A stretch of DNA of 64,000 nt from Algoriphagus sp. AGSA1. GTDB lineage: Bacteria; Bacteroidota; Bacteroidia; Cytophagales; Cyclobacteriaceae. The notes beneath the pieces were generated by a model. The model saw only the letters and a program-made list of their open reading frames with translations, made no database searches and was not told the origin of the DNA. The stretch covers positions 62,001-126,000 of the forward strand of contig NZ_JAJUWR010000002.1 in NCBI RefSeq assembly GCF_021390545.1, read 5' to 3'. The position numbers and the translations under genes are program-made. Shown here piece after piece: positions 10,301 through 20,007 of this stretch. Each line of letters begins with the position of its first letter. The stretch's first letter is position 1.

Positions 10301-13300
10301 CTTCACTGTCTGCATGCAAAAACATCTTGATCCGTTCGAATTGCACGAGGTCCAGCGTCACGTTTTTGAATACGGCACGGGCGTCTCTTGCCCCGAGATC
10401 TTCCACACATACCCGCAACGACTGCTCGTTTAATCTCCTCTCTACTGTAGAGGTGTTGTCTCTGTCTCTTGTAATACCCGGGGGCAATACGTATGGACTC
10501 TCGGTAGCACTTCCTTGACTGTTTTCTTCAATGCTGACCACATCTACCGTCACGTTTGAATTGTCAGGTTCGGGAATTTCGAAAAAACCTCTCTCAAACA
10601 GGGATTCCTGAAATACTCTCCATTGGCTGCCTACCATTCTGAAATTTGCCATTCTCAATACAACCGGCTGCTCAAAATCCGTGAGGTAAGTTCGTATCCA
10701 CCTGATGGATTTGAAACCTGTAATATCGCCCTCTACGCGGTCTGGCTGGCGGACTGGAATACGGAATAAATACCAATCTACTGTTTCTCCATTTACATTG
10801 GCAGTGGTTTTATCCACAATGTTATTTTGTCCGACGACCATGCTGCCAGGTTTTAGATCCATTTCGTAGGCATAATAATTTTCTAATTCGTTGATGGTAT
10901 TGTCTGAATTCAAGTCCTCATTATCTGGGGTGTTGGATCCCGATGGAGTATAGGGGAGGTTTTCAGAGGCAGCGACAGGTGTATTGCCTTCCATTCCATT
11001 GAATTTTTTGTAGCGTTCAAGGATTTTCACATCATTCTGGTCAAAATCCTCGTCGAGATAATATTTGAACAAATCCCCGGACACATCTTCCAGAATCTGA
11101 TTTCTGGCAGACGCGTTCACATTCAGGCGATCTAAGAAGCGGCTTCTGAAAAAATTAGCTTCATCTTCATTTTTCAAACCATCCAACCCTACATCCTGAT
11201 TTTGTCTAGATGTCTCAGAATTATCGAATGCGGGCAATAAAAACTGCTCACGGGTAATTCTGCCCCATTCATTTTCCCCGGTTTTTGTGGGATCTCCATC
11301 TGCGGGTAGTCCATTTTCGAAAGCATGACGACCATCTTTTAGAATATCCTCTGAAATATCACCCAGATTGATAAAAAGTTTACCCCCGGTGGTATTGTTT
11401 TGATTGAAGTTTCCGTCCAGTACCCTCCCGTTTTCCCCTTCTATAAAAGGATCCAATAGCCAGAATTCTATATATTCTATATTGGTCCGGTCAAAATCCA
11501 CCTCAGTCGTAATGGCTCTAGTCACCCCGCCAAAATTCTTTTTGGGCTCAGGCAGAAATCCCTCGGAGGTCAGGTTAGGGTTGTAATTGTACATCCCACG
11601 CTCACTTGGGAAGTAGGCGAGTTCAAAAAGAGGCTCAGGGGTGACGATTACCTCCCTGTCTTGTTGGGGGAAAATTTCCTGCGGTAAAACCCTTCTCACG
11701 TAGTGGTTTCTACGGTCTTCCCGGGTAATATTGGAAGGGACACCAGGCCCGCTTTCCCTATAGAAAATGTTGTCTATATTGTACCAGGCTACCCGTGCCC
11801 GTCGATACGCTGTACCCAGATTGTCTTCAGTTTGGTTGCTGAGGTCGAATCTATTGTCAAAAGTCTGTGGGGTAGATGACAGTTTCCAGTTTTGATTAGC
11901 AGCTCCTCCCAAATTAAACGGGGTGATGGCGGCTTCAAAATCATCTATATAGGAAGCAGGTTCTCCATTTACCATATTGGAAGTCCCGGGGATCAAGTGG
12001 GCGAATTCACCACTGATTTGTACGAGGGAGGTTTCTTTCGTACTTGTAAAGGGGAGTGCATCTGCCATCTTGGTCAGCCACCTGGATTCATCGCTGAAAT
12101 TCCCGTCCAAGCCCCAGAGGCTGTTTCTCAGTGTCTCACTTCCGGTGGCTATCCTGGTGACATTTGGTCTTTCGTTCAAATAAAGGAAAGTACCGCCTAT
12201 ATTGAATTTGTCATTAAAGAGATAGTCCAGCCGGGTTCCTAATAGACTACGGGTCTGGAACGAAACCAAATCGGCCTTTTCGAAACTTATATTGATTTGT
12301 TTGCCTGACTGCAGAATTGCGTCATTTATAATGACAAGTCTCCCCACATTATAATCTACTGTAAAGTCCACGCCTTCTGTCAGAGGAATGTTTCCTGCCT
12401 GCACGATCACGGATCCAGGGGAAATATTCAGGCCTGGTAACTGGATTTCACTAGCTGATCCTGCGGTCAGTCGTCCTTTTATAAAGTACTTATTGAGTCG
12501 GGTGACTAGTTCCGCATCGGCCTGGGTGGTTTTGTACAAGGTGTCATAAACGTATTTTTCCTTGAGGACCACTTCTCCGGGTTGGAAATGCTTTTCTAGA
12601 TTTGAGCCGAATGGTTCAAGAACGGGGAAGACCAAGAGCCCCCTGTCAGTGAGAATGGTGAGGCCCTCTACAAAGTCAAAATTCCCATCAGGGGCCGGAT
12701 CATTCTGTGGATTGAGGTTATCCAACCCTGTGAGTCGGATCAAGGGCTTGTCCTTGACTTCAGCCCCTTCCAATAGGGAAGGGTTGTCCAGTCCAGTACG
12801 GTCATCCCTATAGATCACCTGGAGCTGAAAACCATCTCGGGTAATCTGATTTGCATTCAGACTATAGACGTTTTTCATCATGAGATCCCAAGTAGGCGCC
12901 CGGGTGTTGATGCGGGCGGGGCGTAGGAGTTTCATGAAAATCAGCTCATCTTCCTGCCTGCTTTGGTAGTCTTCGGTCAGTTCGCCTACCTTATAGACTT
13001 GTCCGTTGTAGGTGTATTCATAGGAAACAGCAAGAACTTCATCATTTTGGAGTCTTCGAAAAAGGGATAAATAGCCAAGTTGGGGATTGAAAAAGTACTC
13101 CGTCTGATCCAGTTTCCTGGCTCCGTTGATTTGCTCGAAGTCAACTCCTTTTCTCAGTCCCAGGCTAGATTCCATCGCTCTGGCTCCGGTGTCGAAGGGA
13201 CGGAAGGCAGGATTGTTTGAAATATTCGAATAGAGCAGGTTTGCGGCATTTCCAGCGGGGGCATTAGGTGTTCCTGTTCCTATGTTGGGATTAGAAGGAT

Positions 13301-14480
13301 TAGAAATCACACGCCCTTCGCCCAAATCCATAAATGCGGCAAAATTCCTGAGTGTCTCGGTATTGGCCGCCCGGTTCATAATATAAACTTCTATTCTTGT
13401 CACATTTACACCTGAGAGCACTTGGGGAAGTCCTCTGAGCCAGCGCTCATAGTTGTCACGGAAAAAGTGGGCTATAAAGAAGTGTCTGTTTTCATCGTAT
13501 TTGGAAGCCTGAATATCAAAAGATCTGCCCTGTCCATTGGCATCAATGGTCAGATTGTCCCGTCTTCCCCGCTGGGTAGAAGCAACGGCGGTTACCCCTA
13601 ATTTCCCAAATTGCAGCTGGGTTTTTACACCGAAAAGATTTTGAGCCCCCTGGATCAAGCTGTTTTGAACCGGCATGCTCACATTGCCGATTTCGATGGA
13701 TTGGATGATGTCTTCTTCAAAGCCATTAAACTCCAGCTTCATCTGGTTTTGAAAGTCAAAGGAATTATTGGAATCAAAATTGGCCCCGATCTTCACTTTT
13801 TCCCCAAGTGAACCATTGACGGCCATCTGGATTTGCTGATCAAAATTAAACCCTCCATTTTGTTGCTGACGAATAGGAAGCGTGGGGTTGTCAACACGCC
13901 TGAATATCGCCCCAAAATCCAGATTTACATAACCTGAAGGGACAATATTGATTTCACTGCCTCCAAAAAGCCTGTCAAAAGATGGGCTGACTGTAAGCGG
14001 TGGAATCAAGCCTCTTCCTTCCACTGCACTTTCCCCGTCTCCACCACGTGCCCTGCTTCTCCAGTAGTCTTGCCGTACTTTATACTCTTGGATTTTCGAG
14101 AATTGTTCGAAGTCATATTCTTGCTCATTGCCTACCCTGACGGTGTCAATCTGATCTGTAACATTATAACGAAGCGTAGAGTCCACCTTTACTGCTACAT
14201 TCTGCGTGATGGGATTAGCCGGGTAAAAAGGTATTTGCGATTGTGAAAATGGGTTGCGTTGAGGGAATAGCGGATTTGTCCTCAGATTTTGCCAAAGCAA
14301 ATATGAGGGAGTTAATCTCCTTTGATTCAAAGAATCAATCCGGGACTGGACACTGTCAGGATTGGTTTGTTGAGCCTCAGAAGTGGAATAGGCCAGTAGC
14401 AGGCTGAATAGCACGAACAGTTCAAGCCTACGACGGAGAAACCTCCTCCCGCAAAAAGTCAGTACACTCCAAAAGTTCAA
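7350..14480 (-). CDS. sprA: Cell surface protein SprA, T9SS outer-membrane translocon
   Basis: A giant 2376-residue protein, close to the length of Flavobacterium johnsoniae SprA (about 2400). SprA forms the very large outer-membrane barrel through which type 9 secretion substrates cross, and it is needed for gliding in many Bacteroidota. A signal peptide with a positively charged N-region is seen at about residues 1-36. Recognisable parts are the N-terminal region with GSEINIVPSGYVNLDFGA, the repeated RIEVYIMNRAAN and EYIEFWLLDPF segments, and a C-terminal barrel ending in FGGQLRFNLGQ. It lies 20 bases after ruvA and before gcvH. No other T9SS gene and no protein with an obvious T9SS C-terminal sorting domain was seen in the window. 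Confidence 0.95.
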   Translation of the reverse strand: MNFWSVLTFCGRRFLRRRLELFVLFSLLLAYSTSEAQQTNPDSVQSRIDSLNQRRLTPSYLLWQNLRTNPLFPQRNPFSQSQIPFYPANPITQNVAVKVDSTLRYNVTDQIDTVRVGNEQEYDFEQFSKIQEYKVRQDYWRSRARGGDGESAVEGRGLIPPLTVSPSFDRLFGGSEINIVPSGYVNLDFGAIFRRVDNPTLPIRQQQNGGFNFDQQIQMAVNGSLGEKVKIGANFDSNNSFDFQNQMKLEFNGFEEDIIQSIEIGNVSMPVQNSLIQGAQNLFGVKTQLQFGKLGVTAVASTQRGRRDNLTIDANGQGRSFDIQASKYDENRHFFIAHFFRDNYERWLRGLPQVLSGVNVTRIEVYIMNRAANTETLRNFAAFMDLGEGRVISNPSNPNIGTGTPNAPAGNAANLLYSNISNNPAFRPFDTGARAMESSLGLRKGVDFEQINGARKLDQTEYFFNPQLGYLSLFRRLQNDEVLAVSYEYTYNGQVYKVGELTEDYQSRQEDELIFMKLLRPARINTRAPTWDLMMKNVYSLNANQITRDGFQLQVIYRDDRTGLDNPSLLEGAEVKDKPLIRLTGLDNLNPQNDPAPDGNFDFVEGLTILTDRGLLVFPVLEPFGSNLEKHFQPGEVVLKEKYVYDTLYKTTQADAELVTRLNKYFIKGRLTAGSASEIQLPGLNISPGSVIVQAGNIPLTEGVDFTVDYNVGRLVIINDAILQSGKQINISFEKADLVSFQTRSLLGTRLDYLFNDKFNIGGTFLYLNERPNVTRIATGSETLRNSLWGLDGNFSDESRWLTKMADALPFTSTKETSLVQISGEFAHLIPGTSNMVNGEPASYIDDFEAAITPFNLGGAANQNWKLSSTPQTFDNRFDLSNQTEDNLGTAYRRARVAWYNIDNIFYRESGPGVPSNITREDRRNHYVRRVLPQEIFPQQDREVIVTPEPLFELAYFPSERGMYNYNPNLTSEGFLPEPKKNFGGVTRAITTEVDFDRTNIEYIEFWLLDPFIEGENGRVLDGNFNQNNTTGGKLFINLGDISEDILKDGRHAFENGLPADGDPTKTGENEWGRITREQFLLPAFDNSETSRQNQDVGLDGLKNEDEANFFRSRFLDRLNVNASARNQILEDVSGDLFKYYLDEDFDQNDVKILERYKKFNGMEGNTPVAASENLPYTPSGSNTPDNEDLNSDNTINELENYYAYEMDLKPGSMVVGQNNIVDKTTANVNGETVDWYLFRIPVRQPDRVEGDITGFKSIRWIRTYLTDFEQPVVLRMANFRMVGSQWRVFQESLFERGFFEIPEPDNSNVTVDVVSIEENSQGSATESPYVLPPGITRDRDNTSTVERRLNEQSLRVCVEDLGARDARAVFKNVTLDLVQFERIKMFLHADSEDAQDGEITAFLRLGTDNTDNFYEIEVPLVITPKGTRDPAQIWPAANEIDIAIQDIVGVKVERDNRRAPMNIPFSQQVGPYTVTVVGRPELNQSQTSMIGVRNPGTTGGGSRSICIWANELRVTGATKSNGWAANALMNVKIADLAVVSGSISHNSIGFGGLETRLSQRARSATTQYDISTNVDIHKLLPEGLGVSIPMYFSVENSTTKPEFDPLNPDVPFEVALQKFETQDQRDDYRKIALDQVNRKNISFNNVRKLKTNQDAKDHFYDLSNFSFSYAFGIMNQTNAQIQDYSFKTYRGNVTYSYNPKPFAIQPFKNAGFLDSPHLKLIKDFNLNLSPTLILARLDIDRKHLRSQYRNDQLDTAGVDPLFQKSFFINRFYSLNWDLTKNLRVDYTGTVMAVVDEPQGDLDTEQKSDSVRYNAWRFGRRTNYNHSINMNYTLPLDKSPITDWIKADYRYATTYTWLTGAIGQKDTLGNSIQNTRDQSLIGKFDLIRLYNKNKKLAALNAPNRPSIPGRTGVSAEDTIGTPFTNKLIKSLMMVKEITFSVGKSEGTFLPGYMPDAGILGMDDVFQNPGLAFLLGSQDANIRNEFAQAGLIAPSSELTQPFRQTSVKNMTFGSLIEPFQDFKITLNASKREVGDYQEIFRNSTESPGEYESISPNRLGAYRVTTIMLGTSFNKDGFDNVSSLFTDFENNRAIIKSRLDAMNSGGEYALNGQDVLIPAFIAAYRGKDASSFDMNPFPKTPLPNWRLDYRGLSRIKALSEIFSSINVQHMYTSTYEASNFSNSLQYQQGLELYNSLQRIPRPDQINSEGQFIPIYVLNDVVLTERFGPLIGIDMLTKERLNIAVIYNKERSLGLNFANAQITEQKSNDFNFSLGYTKAGVKIPFKFQGKQSVLKNDLQFRLDSKVVSTKQIQRKIEEGSTVTSGNLNISFRPTISYLINQNLNLTLYFDRTINDPRVTTAYKRTSTAFGGQLRFNLGQ

Positions 14481-14499
14481 TTCTACGTAAGATTATGAT

Positions 14500-15096
14500 T
14501 TATGATGTCTTTAAAGATGCTTTAATTAAATCTTCTAACGAAATTTCTTTGGTGGTTTTTTTGAGAACAGTGGCTATATTTTTTTCTGCGGTGGTCTTGG
14601 GGAAACCTAACGTAACGAGTGCTTTTAACGCTTCTTCGCGGATTTTATTGTTGGATTTCAAAAAACCAATAGGTTCGCCCGGGACGTCAGAACCGATTTT
14701 GCCTACTTTATCTTTCAATTCTAAAATTATGCGTTGGGCGGTTTTGGCCCCTATCCCTTTTACATGCTGAATAGTAGCTACATCGCCGGCGAGTATGGCT
14801 TGTTCGATTTCTGTGCTGCTCAAGGAGGAGAGAATCATTAAGCCTGTACTTGGGCCAACTCCATTGATAGAGAGCAGCAATAAAAAAAGTCGTTTTTCAG
14901 CTTCGTGTTTGAAGCCAAACAGTGTATGGCCGTCTTCTTTGATGTGAAGATAGGTGAGGAGCTTGATTTGCTCCTCATCTTTTATCTCAGTATAGGTTTG
15001 AAGGGATATTTTCACATGATATCCTATGCCTTGTACATCTATGATGACATGGGTAGGATCCTTATGTACGAGCTTACCGTTTAGATAGTCGATCAT
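14500..15096 (-). CDS. ruvA: Holliday junction branch migration protein RuvA
   Basis: A 198-residue DNA-binding subunit that loads RuvB helicase on Holliday junctions. It has the OB-fold N-domain ([10 protein letters not shown] start, VQGIGYHVKIS), the tandem helix-hairpin-helix domain with LLSINGVGPSTGLMIL and HVKGIGAKTAQRIILELKDK, and the C-terminal RuvB-contact domain (about 150-198) with EEALKALVTLGF. Its start overlaps the maeB stop by 4 bases (ATGA), which indicates translational coupling. sprA follows 20 bases later. ruvB is not in the window. Confidence 0.96.
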   Translation of the reverse strand: MIDYLNGKLVHKDPTHVIIDVQGIGYHVKISLQTYTEIKDEEQIKLLTYLHIKEDGHTLFGFKHEAEKRLFLLLLSINGVGPSTGLMILSSLSSTEIEQAILAGDVATIQHVKGIGAKTAQRIILELKDKVGKIGSDVPGEPIGFLKSNNKIREEALKALVTLGFPKTTAEKNIATVLKKTTKEISLEDLIKASLKTS

Positions 15097-17363
15097 AGAT
15101 TGTTGGTGGATTGCGCATCTACTACCGCCACTGCTACCATATTTACAATTTCCCTGATAGAACTTCCCAGCTGCAATATGTGTACAGGTTTGTTCATGCC
15201 TAACAGAATAGGGCCTATGGCTTCGGAGTTCCCCAGTTCGGAAAGCAGCTTGTAGGCGATGTTGCTGGAACTTAGATCCGGGAAAATCAGGGTATTGGCT
15301 TTCTTGTTGATGAGTTTGGAGAATGGATACATTTCACGTTGGATATCCTCATTGATAGCTACGTTTGCCTGCATTTCTCCCTCAATTACCAAGTCAGGAT
15401 ATTTCTGCTGTGCTATTGCAGTTGCTTTGGCCATTTTGTCCGGTATATCACCTTTTGCAGATCCGAAATTAGAATAGGACAATACTGCTATTCTTGGCTC
15501 CACATTGAAAAATCTCACTGCATCCGCAGTTAGACCGATAATTTCCACCAATTCCTCGGCTGAAGGATTGAGGTTGACGGTGGCATCTGCAAAGAAAAAC
15601 GGGCCTTTTGGGGTGTTCATGATGTACATCCCCGCCACACGGTTTACTCCCGGTTTCACCCCGATAGTTTGGAGTGATGGTAGTATGGTCTTGGGATAGT
15701 CTCTGGTAAGTCCAGAAATGAATGCGTCTGCAGCCCCGGATTCTACCATCAATGCCCCGAAGTAATTTCTCTGTGTGACCAGCCTTGCGGCATCCCCCAC
15801 GGTCATGCCCTTTCTCTGTCGCTTGCTAAAAAGGATATCGGCAAATTTCTTAAGCATGGCTTTCTCCTCCATAGGATCGATGATGGTCACATTACTCAAG
15901 TCCAATGAATTATCTTCAATGAGAGCGAGGATTTTCTCTCTATTGCCAAGTAGAATTGGCTCACCGATTTTTTCATCCCGGATGATCTGGGCCGCTTTAA
16001 GGATTTTCCTGTTGTCGGCTTCGGCAAATACCACCCGCTTAGGATCTTTCTTGGCCCTTGCGATTACTACAGACATTAGCCGTTGATCGATGCCTATTCT
16101 TTCTTGAAGCTCAAGCTCGTAGGCATCCCAGTCTTGTATTGGGTGTTTTGCCACACCTGATTCCATTGCGGCTTTGGCCACAGCTGGTGCGATCGTGGTG
16201 ATAAGTCTTGGATCCAGTGGTTTTGGGATTAAATACAATCGGCCAAAACCAAGTTTATCCTCACCATACGCCTTGTTTACTATATCAGGAACGGGTTCTT
16301 TCGCCAGTTTGGCTATAGCATGTGCCGCTGCAAGTTTCATGGATTCATTGATAGCAGTAGCCCTCACGTCTAAGGCTCCTCGGAATATGTACGGAAAGCC
16401 CAGCACATTATTGACTTGATTAGGATGGTCTGAGCGACCAGTGGCCATAATCAAATCTTCTCTGGCTGCTATTGCCAATTCATAAGTGATTTCCGGATCT
16501 GGATTAGCCAAGGCAAACACGATGGGATTGGGAGCCATCAGCATGAGCTGTTCTTGAGTGACTATATTACCCGCCGAAAGGCCTAAGAATACATCTGCTC
16601 CAAGCATAGCGTCTGATAGGGTATGCAGGTCTCTGTCAGTGGCGAATTCTCTTCGAGTGTCATCTAAGTCAGTTCTGTCTGACCGCAAAATCCCCACTAT
16701 GTCACATAGGACTATATTTTCCCTTTTTATTCCTAAGGAAATGTAGAATCTGGTACATGAAATCGCAGCGGCTCCGGCTCCATTTACTACCAGCTTAATT
16801 TGGGAAATGTCTTTTTCCACGATCTCCAGGGCATTGAGCAAAGCAGCTCCGGAAATAATGGCCGTGCCATGCTGGTCATCATGCATGACAGGGATGTTCA
16901 TTTCCTTTTTAAGTTTAGTTTCGATTTCGAAACATTCCGGTGCCTTGATATCTTCCAGGTTGATTCCGCCAAACGTTGGCTCCAGGGATTTAATGATTTG
17001 AATTAGCTTTTTTGGATCCTTCTCATTGATTTCGATATCAAAGACATCTATCCCCGCGAATTTCTTGAAAAGAACCCCTTTTCCTTCCATTACAGGTTTG
17101 GAAGCTTCTGGGCCTATATCACCCAATCCCAACACAGCAGTTCCGTTTGAGATCACACCTACCAAGTTGCCTTTAGCGGTGTATTTATAAATGTTTTCTA
17201 CATCAGCGGCGATTTCTTTGCATGGCTCAGCCACACCAGGAGAGTAAGCCAGAGCCAAATCCATTTGACTTGAAAGGGGCTTGGTAGGGTTGACCTCTAT
17301 TTTGCCAGGAGAACCTTGTGTGTGATAATTAAGTGCGTCTTCCTTGCGAATCTTGATTGCCAT
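15093..17363 (-). CDS. maeB: NADP-dependent malic enzyme with phosphotransacetylase-like domain
   Basis: A 756-residue MaeB-type enzyme that decarboxylates malate to pyruvate while reducing NADP, supplying NADPH and pyruvate. The N-terminal malic domain (about 1-150) has [11 protein letters not shown] and [33 protein letters not shown]. The Rossmann domain (about 160-420) has [10 protein letters not shown] and ALANPDPEI. The C-terminal half (about 430-756) is the phosphotransacetylase-like domain that regulates these large forms and is usually not active by itself. Length is typical for the fused form. It overlaps ruvA by 4 bases and follows the DUF4837 gene by 22 bases, so the three probably share a transcript. 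Confidence 0.95.
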   Translation of the reverse strand: MAIKIRKEDALNYHTQGSPGKIEVNPTKPLSSQMDLALAYSPGVAEPCKEIAADVENIYKYTAKGNLVGVISNGTAVLGLGDIGPEASKPVMEGKGVLFKKFAGIDVFDIEINEKDPKKLIQIIKSLEPTFGGINLEDIKAPECFEIETKLKKEMNIPVMHDDQHGTAIISGAALLNALEIVEKDISQIKLVVNGAGAAAISCTRFYISLGIKRENIVLCDIVGILRSDRTDLDDTRREFATDRDLHTLSDAMLGADVFLGLSAGNIVTQEQLMLMAPNPIVFALANPDPEITYELAIAAREDLIMATGRSDHPNQVNNVLGFPYIFRGALDVRATAINESMKLAAAHAIAKLAKEPVPDIVNKAYGEDKLGFGRLYLIPKPLDPRLITTIAPAVAKAAMESGVAKHPIQDWDAYELELQERIGIDQRLMSVVIARAKKDPKRVVFAEADNRKILKAAQIIRDEKIGEPILLGNREKILALIEDNSLDLSNVTIIDPMEEKAMLKKFADILFSKRQRKGMTVGDAARLVTQRNYFGALMVESGAADAFISGLTRDYPKTILPSLQTIGVKPGVNRVAGMYIMNTPKGPFFFADATVNLNPSAEELVEIIGLTADAVRFFNVEPRIAVLSYSNFGSAKGDIPDKMAKATAIAQQKYPDLVIEGEMQANVAINEDIQREMYPFSKLINKKANTLIFPDLSSSNIAYKLLSELGNSEAIGPILLGMNKPVHILQLGSSIREIVNMVAVAVVDAQSTNNL

Positions 17364-17385
17364 AAAAGCTTGTATGATTTGGGTT

Positions 17386-18483
17386 TTAGGTACCCTGGTT
17401 ATCCTTCCAATTCACGTTGGTGTTGAGAAGAATGGTTTCTATTTCACGTAAGGCATCTCTGTGTACTTCATTTGGATAAAATACAAATCCTTCCATGTAA
17501 TATAGTTTTCCTTTTTTCTGATCCACCATGATGTATCCAAGATAGGATCCTCCCATGCTTGTGTTATTGGTTTTCCAGGCGCCTCTTATTTCTGTGGTAA
17601 AATTATCATTTATCACCATGTTTCTGAAGACAGGTGGGATTTGTTTTTCAGAAACCACATAAGACGTAGGGTCTTCCGGATCTCCAAAAATATGCTGTTT
17701 GGTAATGGAGTCCTTGAGTTTGAGGATGTTTTCCGGAAATGTCTGCTCTTCTGAGGTATAGTCCGTTTCGTAGAAAAATAAACTGATGTCAGCTCTATTG
17801 GCACTAGGGGTGGGTTGCCTCACCCAGAGAAAATCATCATCAGACTTGGCTATCTGATAGGACGCAGGGACATTTATTTCTATTCCCAGATTATTCCGGG
17901 CTTCCACAGCTGCTGCAGAATTTTTTCTGGCAAGTAGTACTTTTTCTAATCGGCCTCTCTCTCTTACTTCAAATAGGTTTTGAATCCGGTTTCCGTTTTT
18001 CTTTAGATTTTCTATTAATTGAGCTTCGGTATTTCCAAACAGATATAGCACTTCCTGGCCAATAGCGTATTCATCTTCCATCCTCAATGAGTACATGGAA
18101 GGATCATTCATGGCTTTTTCTTTGGACTCTTTAGAAAACTGGGCATTGATGGCCTGGCTGGCAGATCCTCTATCGTCAAACGTGGTCACATAGATCAGAT
18201 TGGTGGACATTCTCAGCATTCTGGTCATTGCCCTAGGATCGACGGTATTTACTTTGAACTTTGCCTCAGACCGGAGCATGCCCGGAATATCAGACTCAAA
18301 AATATCTTTTAGTTGGTCACCTACTGGCCCTGCCCATTTGGCGGAATCTATGACTAATATGATTTCCCCAATCGATCCTCTCGCCTTCGGTTTAGAACTG
18401 TCCGTTTTAGTGTCGTCAGATTCGCAGGATATCAGTAAGGTACTCATAGCTAAAGTTATGAGAATAGAGAAGAAGGTTTTCAT
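17386..18483 (-). CDS. DUF4837 family lipoprotein
   Basis: A 365-residue lipoprotein. A signal peptide with lipobox LLISC places the lipidated cysteine at residue 20, followed by an acidic ESDD stretch. The rest matches the Bacteroidota-specific DUF4837 family in my judgement (IGEIILVIDSAKWAGPVGDQL near the start, and a C-terminal FRNMVINDNFTTEIRGAWK region). No biochemical role is known to me. It sits upstream of maeB with a 22-base gap. The 124 bases before it hold only a weak promoter-like TTAATTTG. Confidence 0.8.
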   Translation of the reverse strand: MKTFFSILITLAMSTLLISCESDDTKTDSSKPKARGSIGEIILVIDSAKWAGPVGDQLKDIFESDIPGMLRSEAKFKVNTVDPRAMTRMLRMSTNLIYVTTFDDRGSASQAINAQFSKESKEKAMNDPSMYSLRMEDEYAIGQEVLYLFGNTEAQLIENLKKNGNRIQNLFEVRERGRLEKVLLARKNSAAAVEARNNLGIEINVPASYQIAKSDDDFLWVRQPTPSANRADISLFFYETDYTSEEQTFPENILKLKDSITKQHIFGDPEDPTSYVVSEKQIPPVFRNMVINDNFTTEIRGAWKTNNTSMGGSYLGYIMVDQKKGKLYYMEGFVFYPNEVHRDALREIETILLNTNVNWKDNQGT

Positions 18484-18607
18484 TTTCGATAGTTTGGTTC
18501 TTGGATAAGGTCAAATTAATGACATAACCACATAAATCCTTATTTAGGATTGAATATTGCCTCTAGTTAAAAAAAATTAACAAAACGGTAGGCTAGGCTT
18601 GTTGGAA

Positions 18608-19993
18608 TCAGCCGATGATAAGTTTTTGCCCTGGTTTGATGTTGTTCGAATTGAGGTTGTTCAGGCGCTTGATTTGCTCCACGGTCAGTCCTTCATGTTT
18701 TCGGGAAATTATCCATAATGAATCTCCCGGTTGCACCGTATAAGTGGTTTGTCCCGAAGTGTTGGTGTCAGTAGAAGCGATATTCGTGGACATGTCCCCG
18801 TTTATTTTCAAGGTCTGCCCCACCCGTATCAAATTAGATGAAAGATTGTTCCAGGATTTGATCTGGGTGACGGTAACACCATGTCGCCTTGCTATTGACC
18901 CCAATACATCACCTGATCTCACTTTATAGGTAGTCGAATTTTGCTTGATGTCCTGCGCCAGAGCTTCTACCGATTGCACCTGTACGGCAGATGCTAGAAA
19001 AACAGTGGGGGCATTGTTCAGGGAATCACTTAACCAAGCTAAATTTTCTTTGATGTATGGGCTTTTCGATTTTGGTATGCGTAGAGCCATGTTTTTATTG
19101 CTTTCCGGCAATTTATTGTCCTTAATCGCAGGATTCAATGTTTTCAAATCTTGAACACATAAGTTGGTGAGTTCTGCGAGTTTATCTAGGCTAAGTGCTC
19201 TTTCAAAGCGGATTTTCTCATATTCCACTACATAAGTAGGGTCTTCCGGATGGAAATTATGTTCTTCCAGATGATTAAAGATATAAAGCATGGCCTGTAC
19301 CTGAGGGACATAGCTGCGGGTTTCTCGGGGTAAGTAGTTGTAAATGCCCCAGAAGGTCGTCTTACCTCCTGATCTTCTAATGGCCTTTCTCACATTTCCA
19401 GGGCCACAGTTATATGCTGCCATGGCTACTTCCCAGTCTCCAAACATCCGATAAAGGGACTTGAGGTATTTGGCAGCTGCTTCGGTGGAAAGTTCAGGGT
19501 CCATTCTGTCATCTACCTCGCTGTTGGTATTCATACCGTACATTTTCCCGGTAGCGGGCATGAATTGCCAAAGTCCCATGGCTCCTACCCTGGAGCGGAT
19601 TCGCGGATCCAGTCCCGATTCTATAATAGACAGATATTTGATTTCCAGGGGCATGTCATGCCTTTCCATAGTCTGATCAAACATTGGAAAAAACATCTCC
19701 TTACGTGCCAAAACCATTTTGGTATAGTCCCGGTTTCTTACGGTGAAGTATTGGATAAATGAGAAGACCCTGTCATTCAGCTCAAAGGCCATTTCATGAT
19801 CCATTGCTTTGACACGCCGGTCTATTTCATCATAGGTGAAATCTGGGATATATTCGTAGTGGTAATTTGGCAGGATCTGCTCGTCCATAGCAGGGCTTTC
19901 TACCGTTTCATTATCCTGAGAAAAGGCTTTGGGCAGAGGAATCATACTTGTGACTAAGGCAAATGTGATAGTTCTGAGCAAAGTCTTTTTCAT
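18608..19993 (-). CDS. MltD-like lytic transglycosylase with two LysM domains
   Basis: A 461-residue secreted peptidoglycan lytic transglycosylase. After a signal peptide (about 1-26) comes the SLT fold. The catalytic glutamate is E125 in LSIIESGLDP, followed by GAMGLWQFMPATGKMYG and AMAAYNCGPGNVRKAI, which are the diagnostic motifs. Two LysM repeats follow at about 354-397 (YKVRSGDVLGSIARRHGV) and 416-461 (YTVQPGDSLWIISRKH) and should bind the glycan strands. This is the MltD arrangement. It starts 14 bases after gatA on the same strand. Confidence 0.94.
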   Translation of the reverse strand: MKKTLLRTITFALVTSMIPLPKAFSQDNETVESPAMDEQILPNYHYEYIPDFTYDEIDRRVKAMDHEMAFELNDRVFSFIQYFTVRNRDYTKMVLARKEMFFPMFDQTMERHDMPLEIKYLSIIESGLDPRIRSRVGAMGLWQFMPATGKMYGMNTNSEVDDRMDPELSTEAAAKYLKSLYRMFGDWEVAMAAYNCGPGNVRKAIRRSGGKTTFWGIYNYLPRETRSYVPQVQAMLYIFNHLEEHNFHPEDPTYVVEYEKIRFERALSLDKLAELTNLCVQDLKTLNPAIKDNKLPESNKNMALRIPKSKSPYIKENLAWLSDSLNNAPTVFLASAVQVQSVEALAQDIKQNSTTYKVRSGDVLGSIARRHGVTVTQIKSWNNLSSNLIRVGQTLKINGDMSTNIASTDTNTSGQTTYTVQPGDSLWIISRKHEGLTVEQIKRLNNLNSNNIKPGQKLIIG

Positions 19994-20007
19994 TGTAATG
20001 TTGGGTT

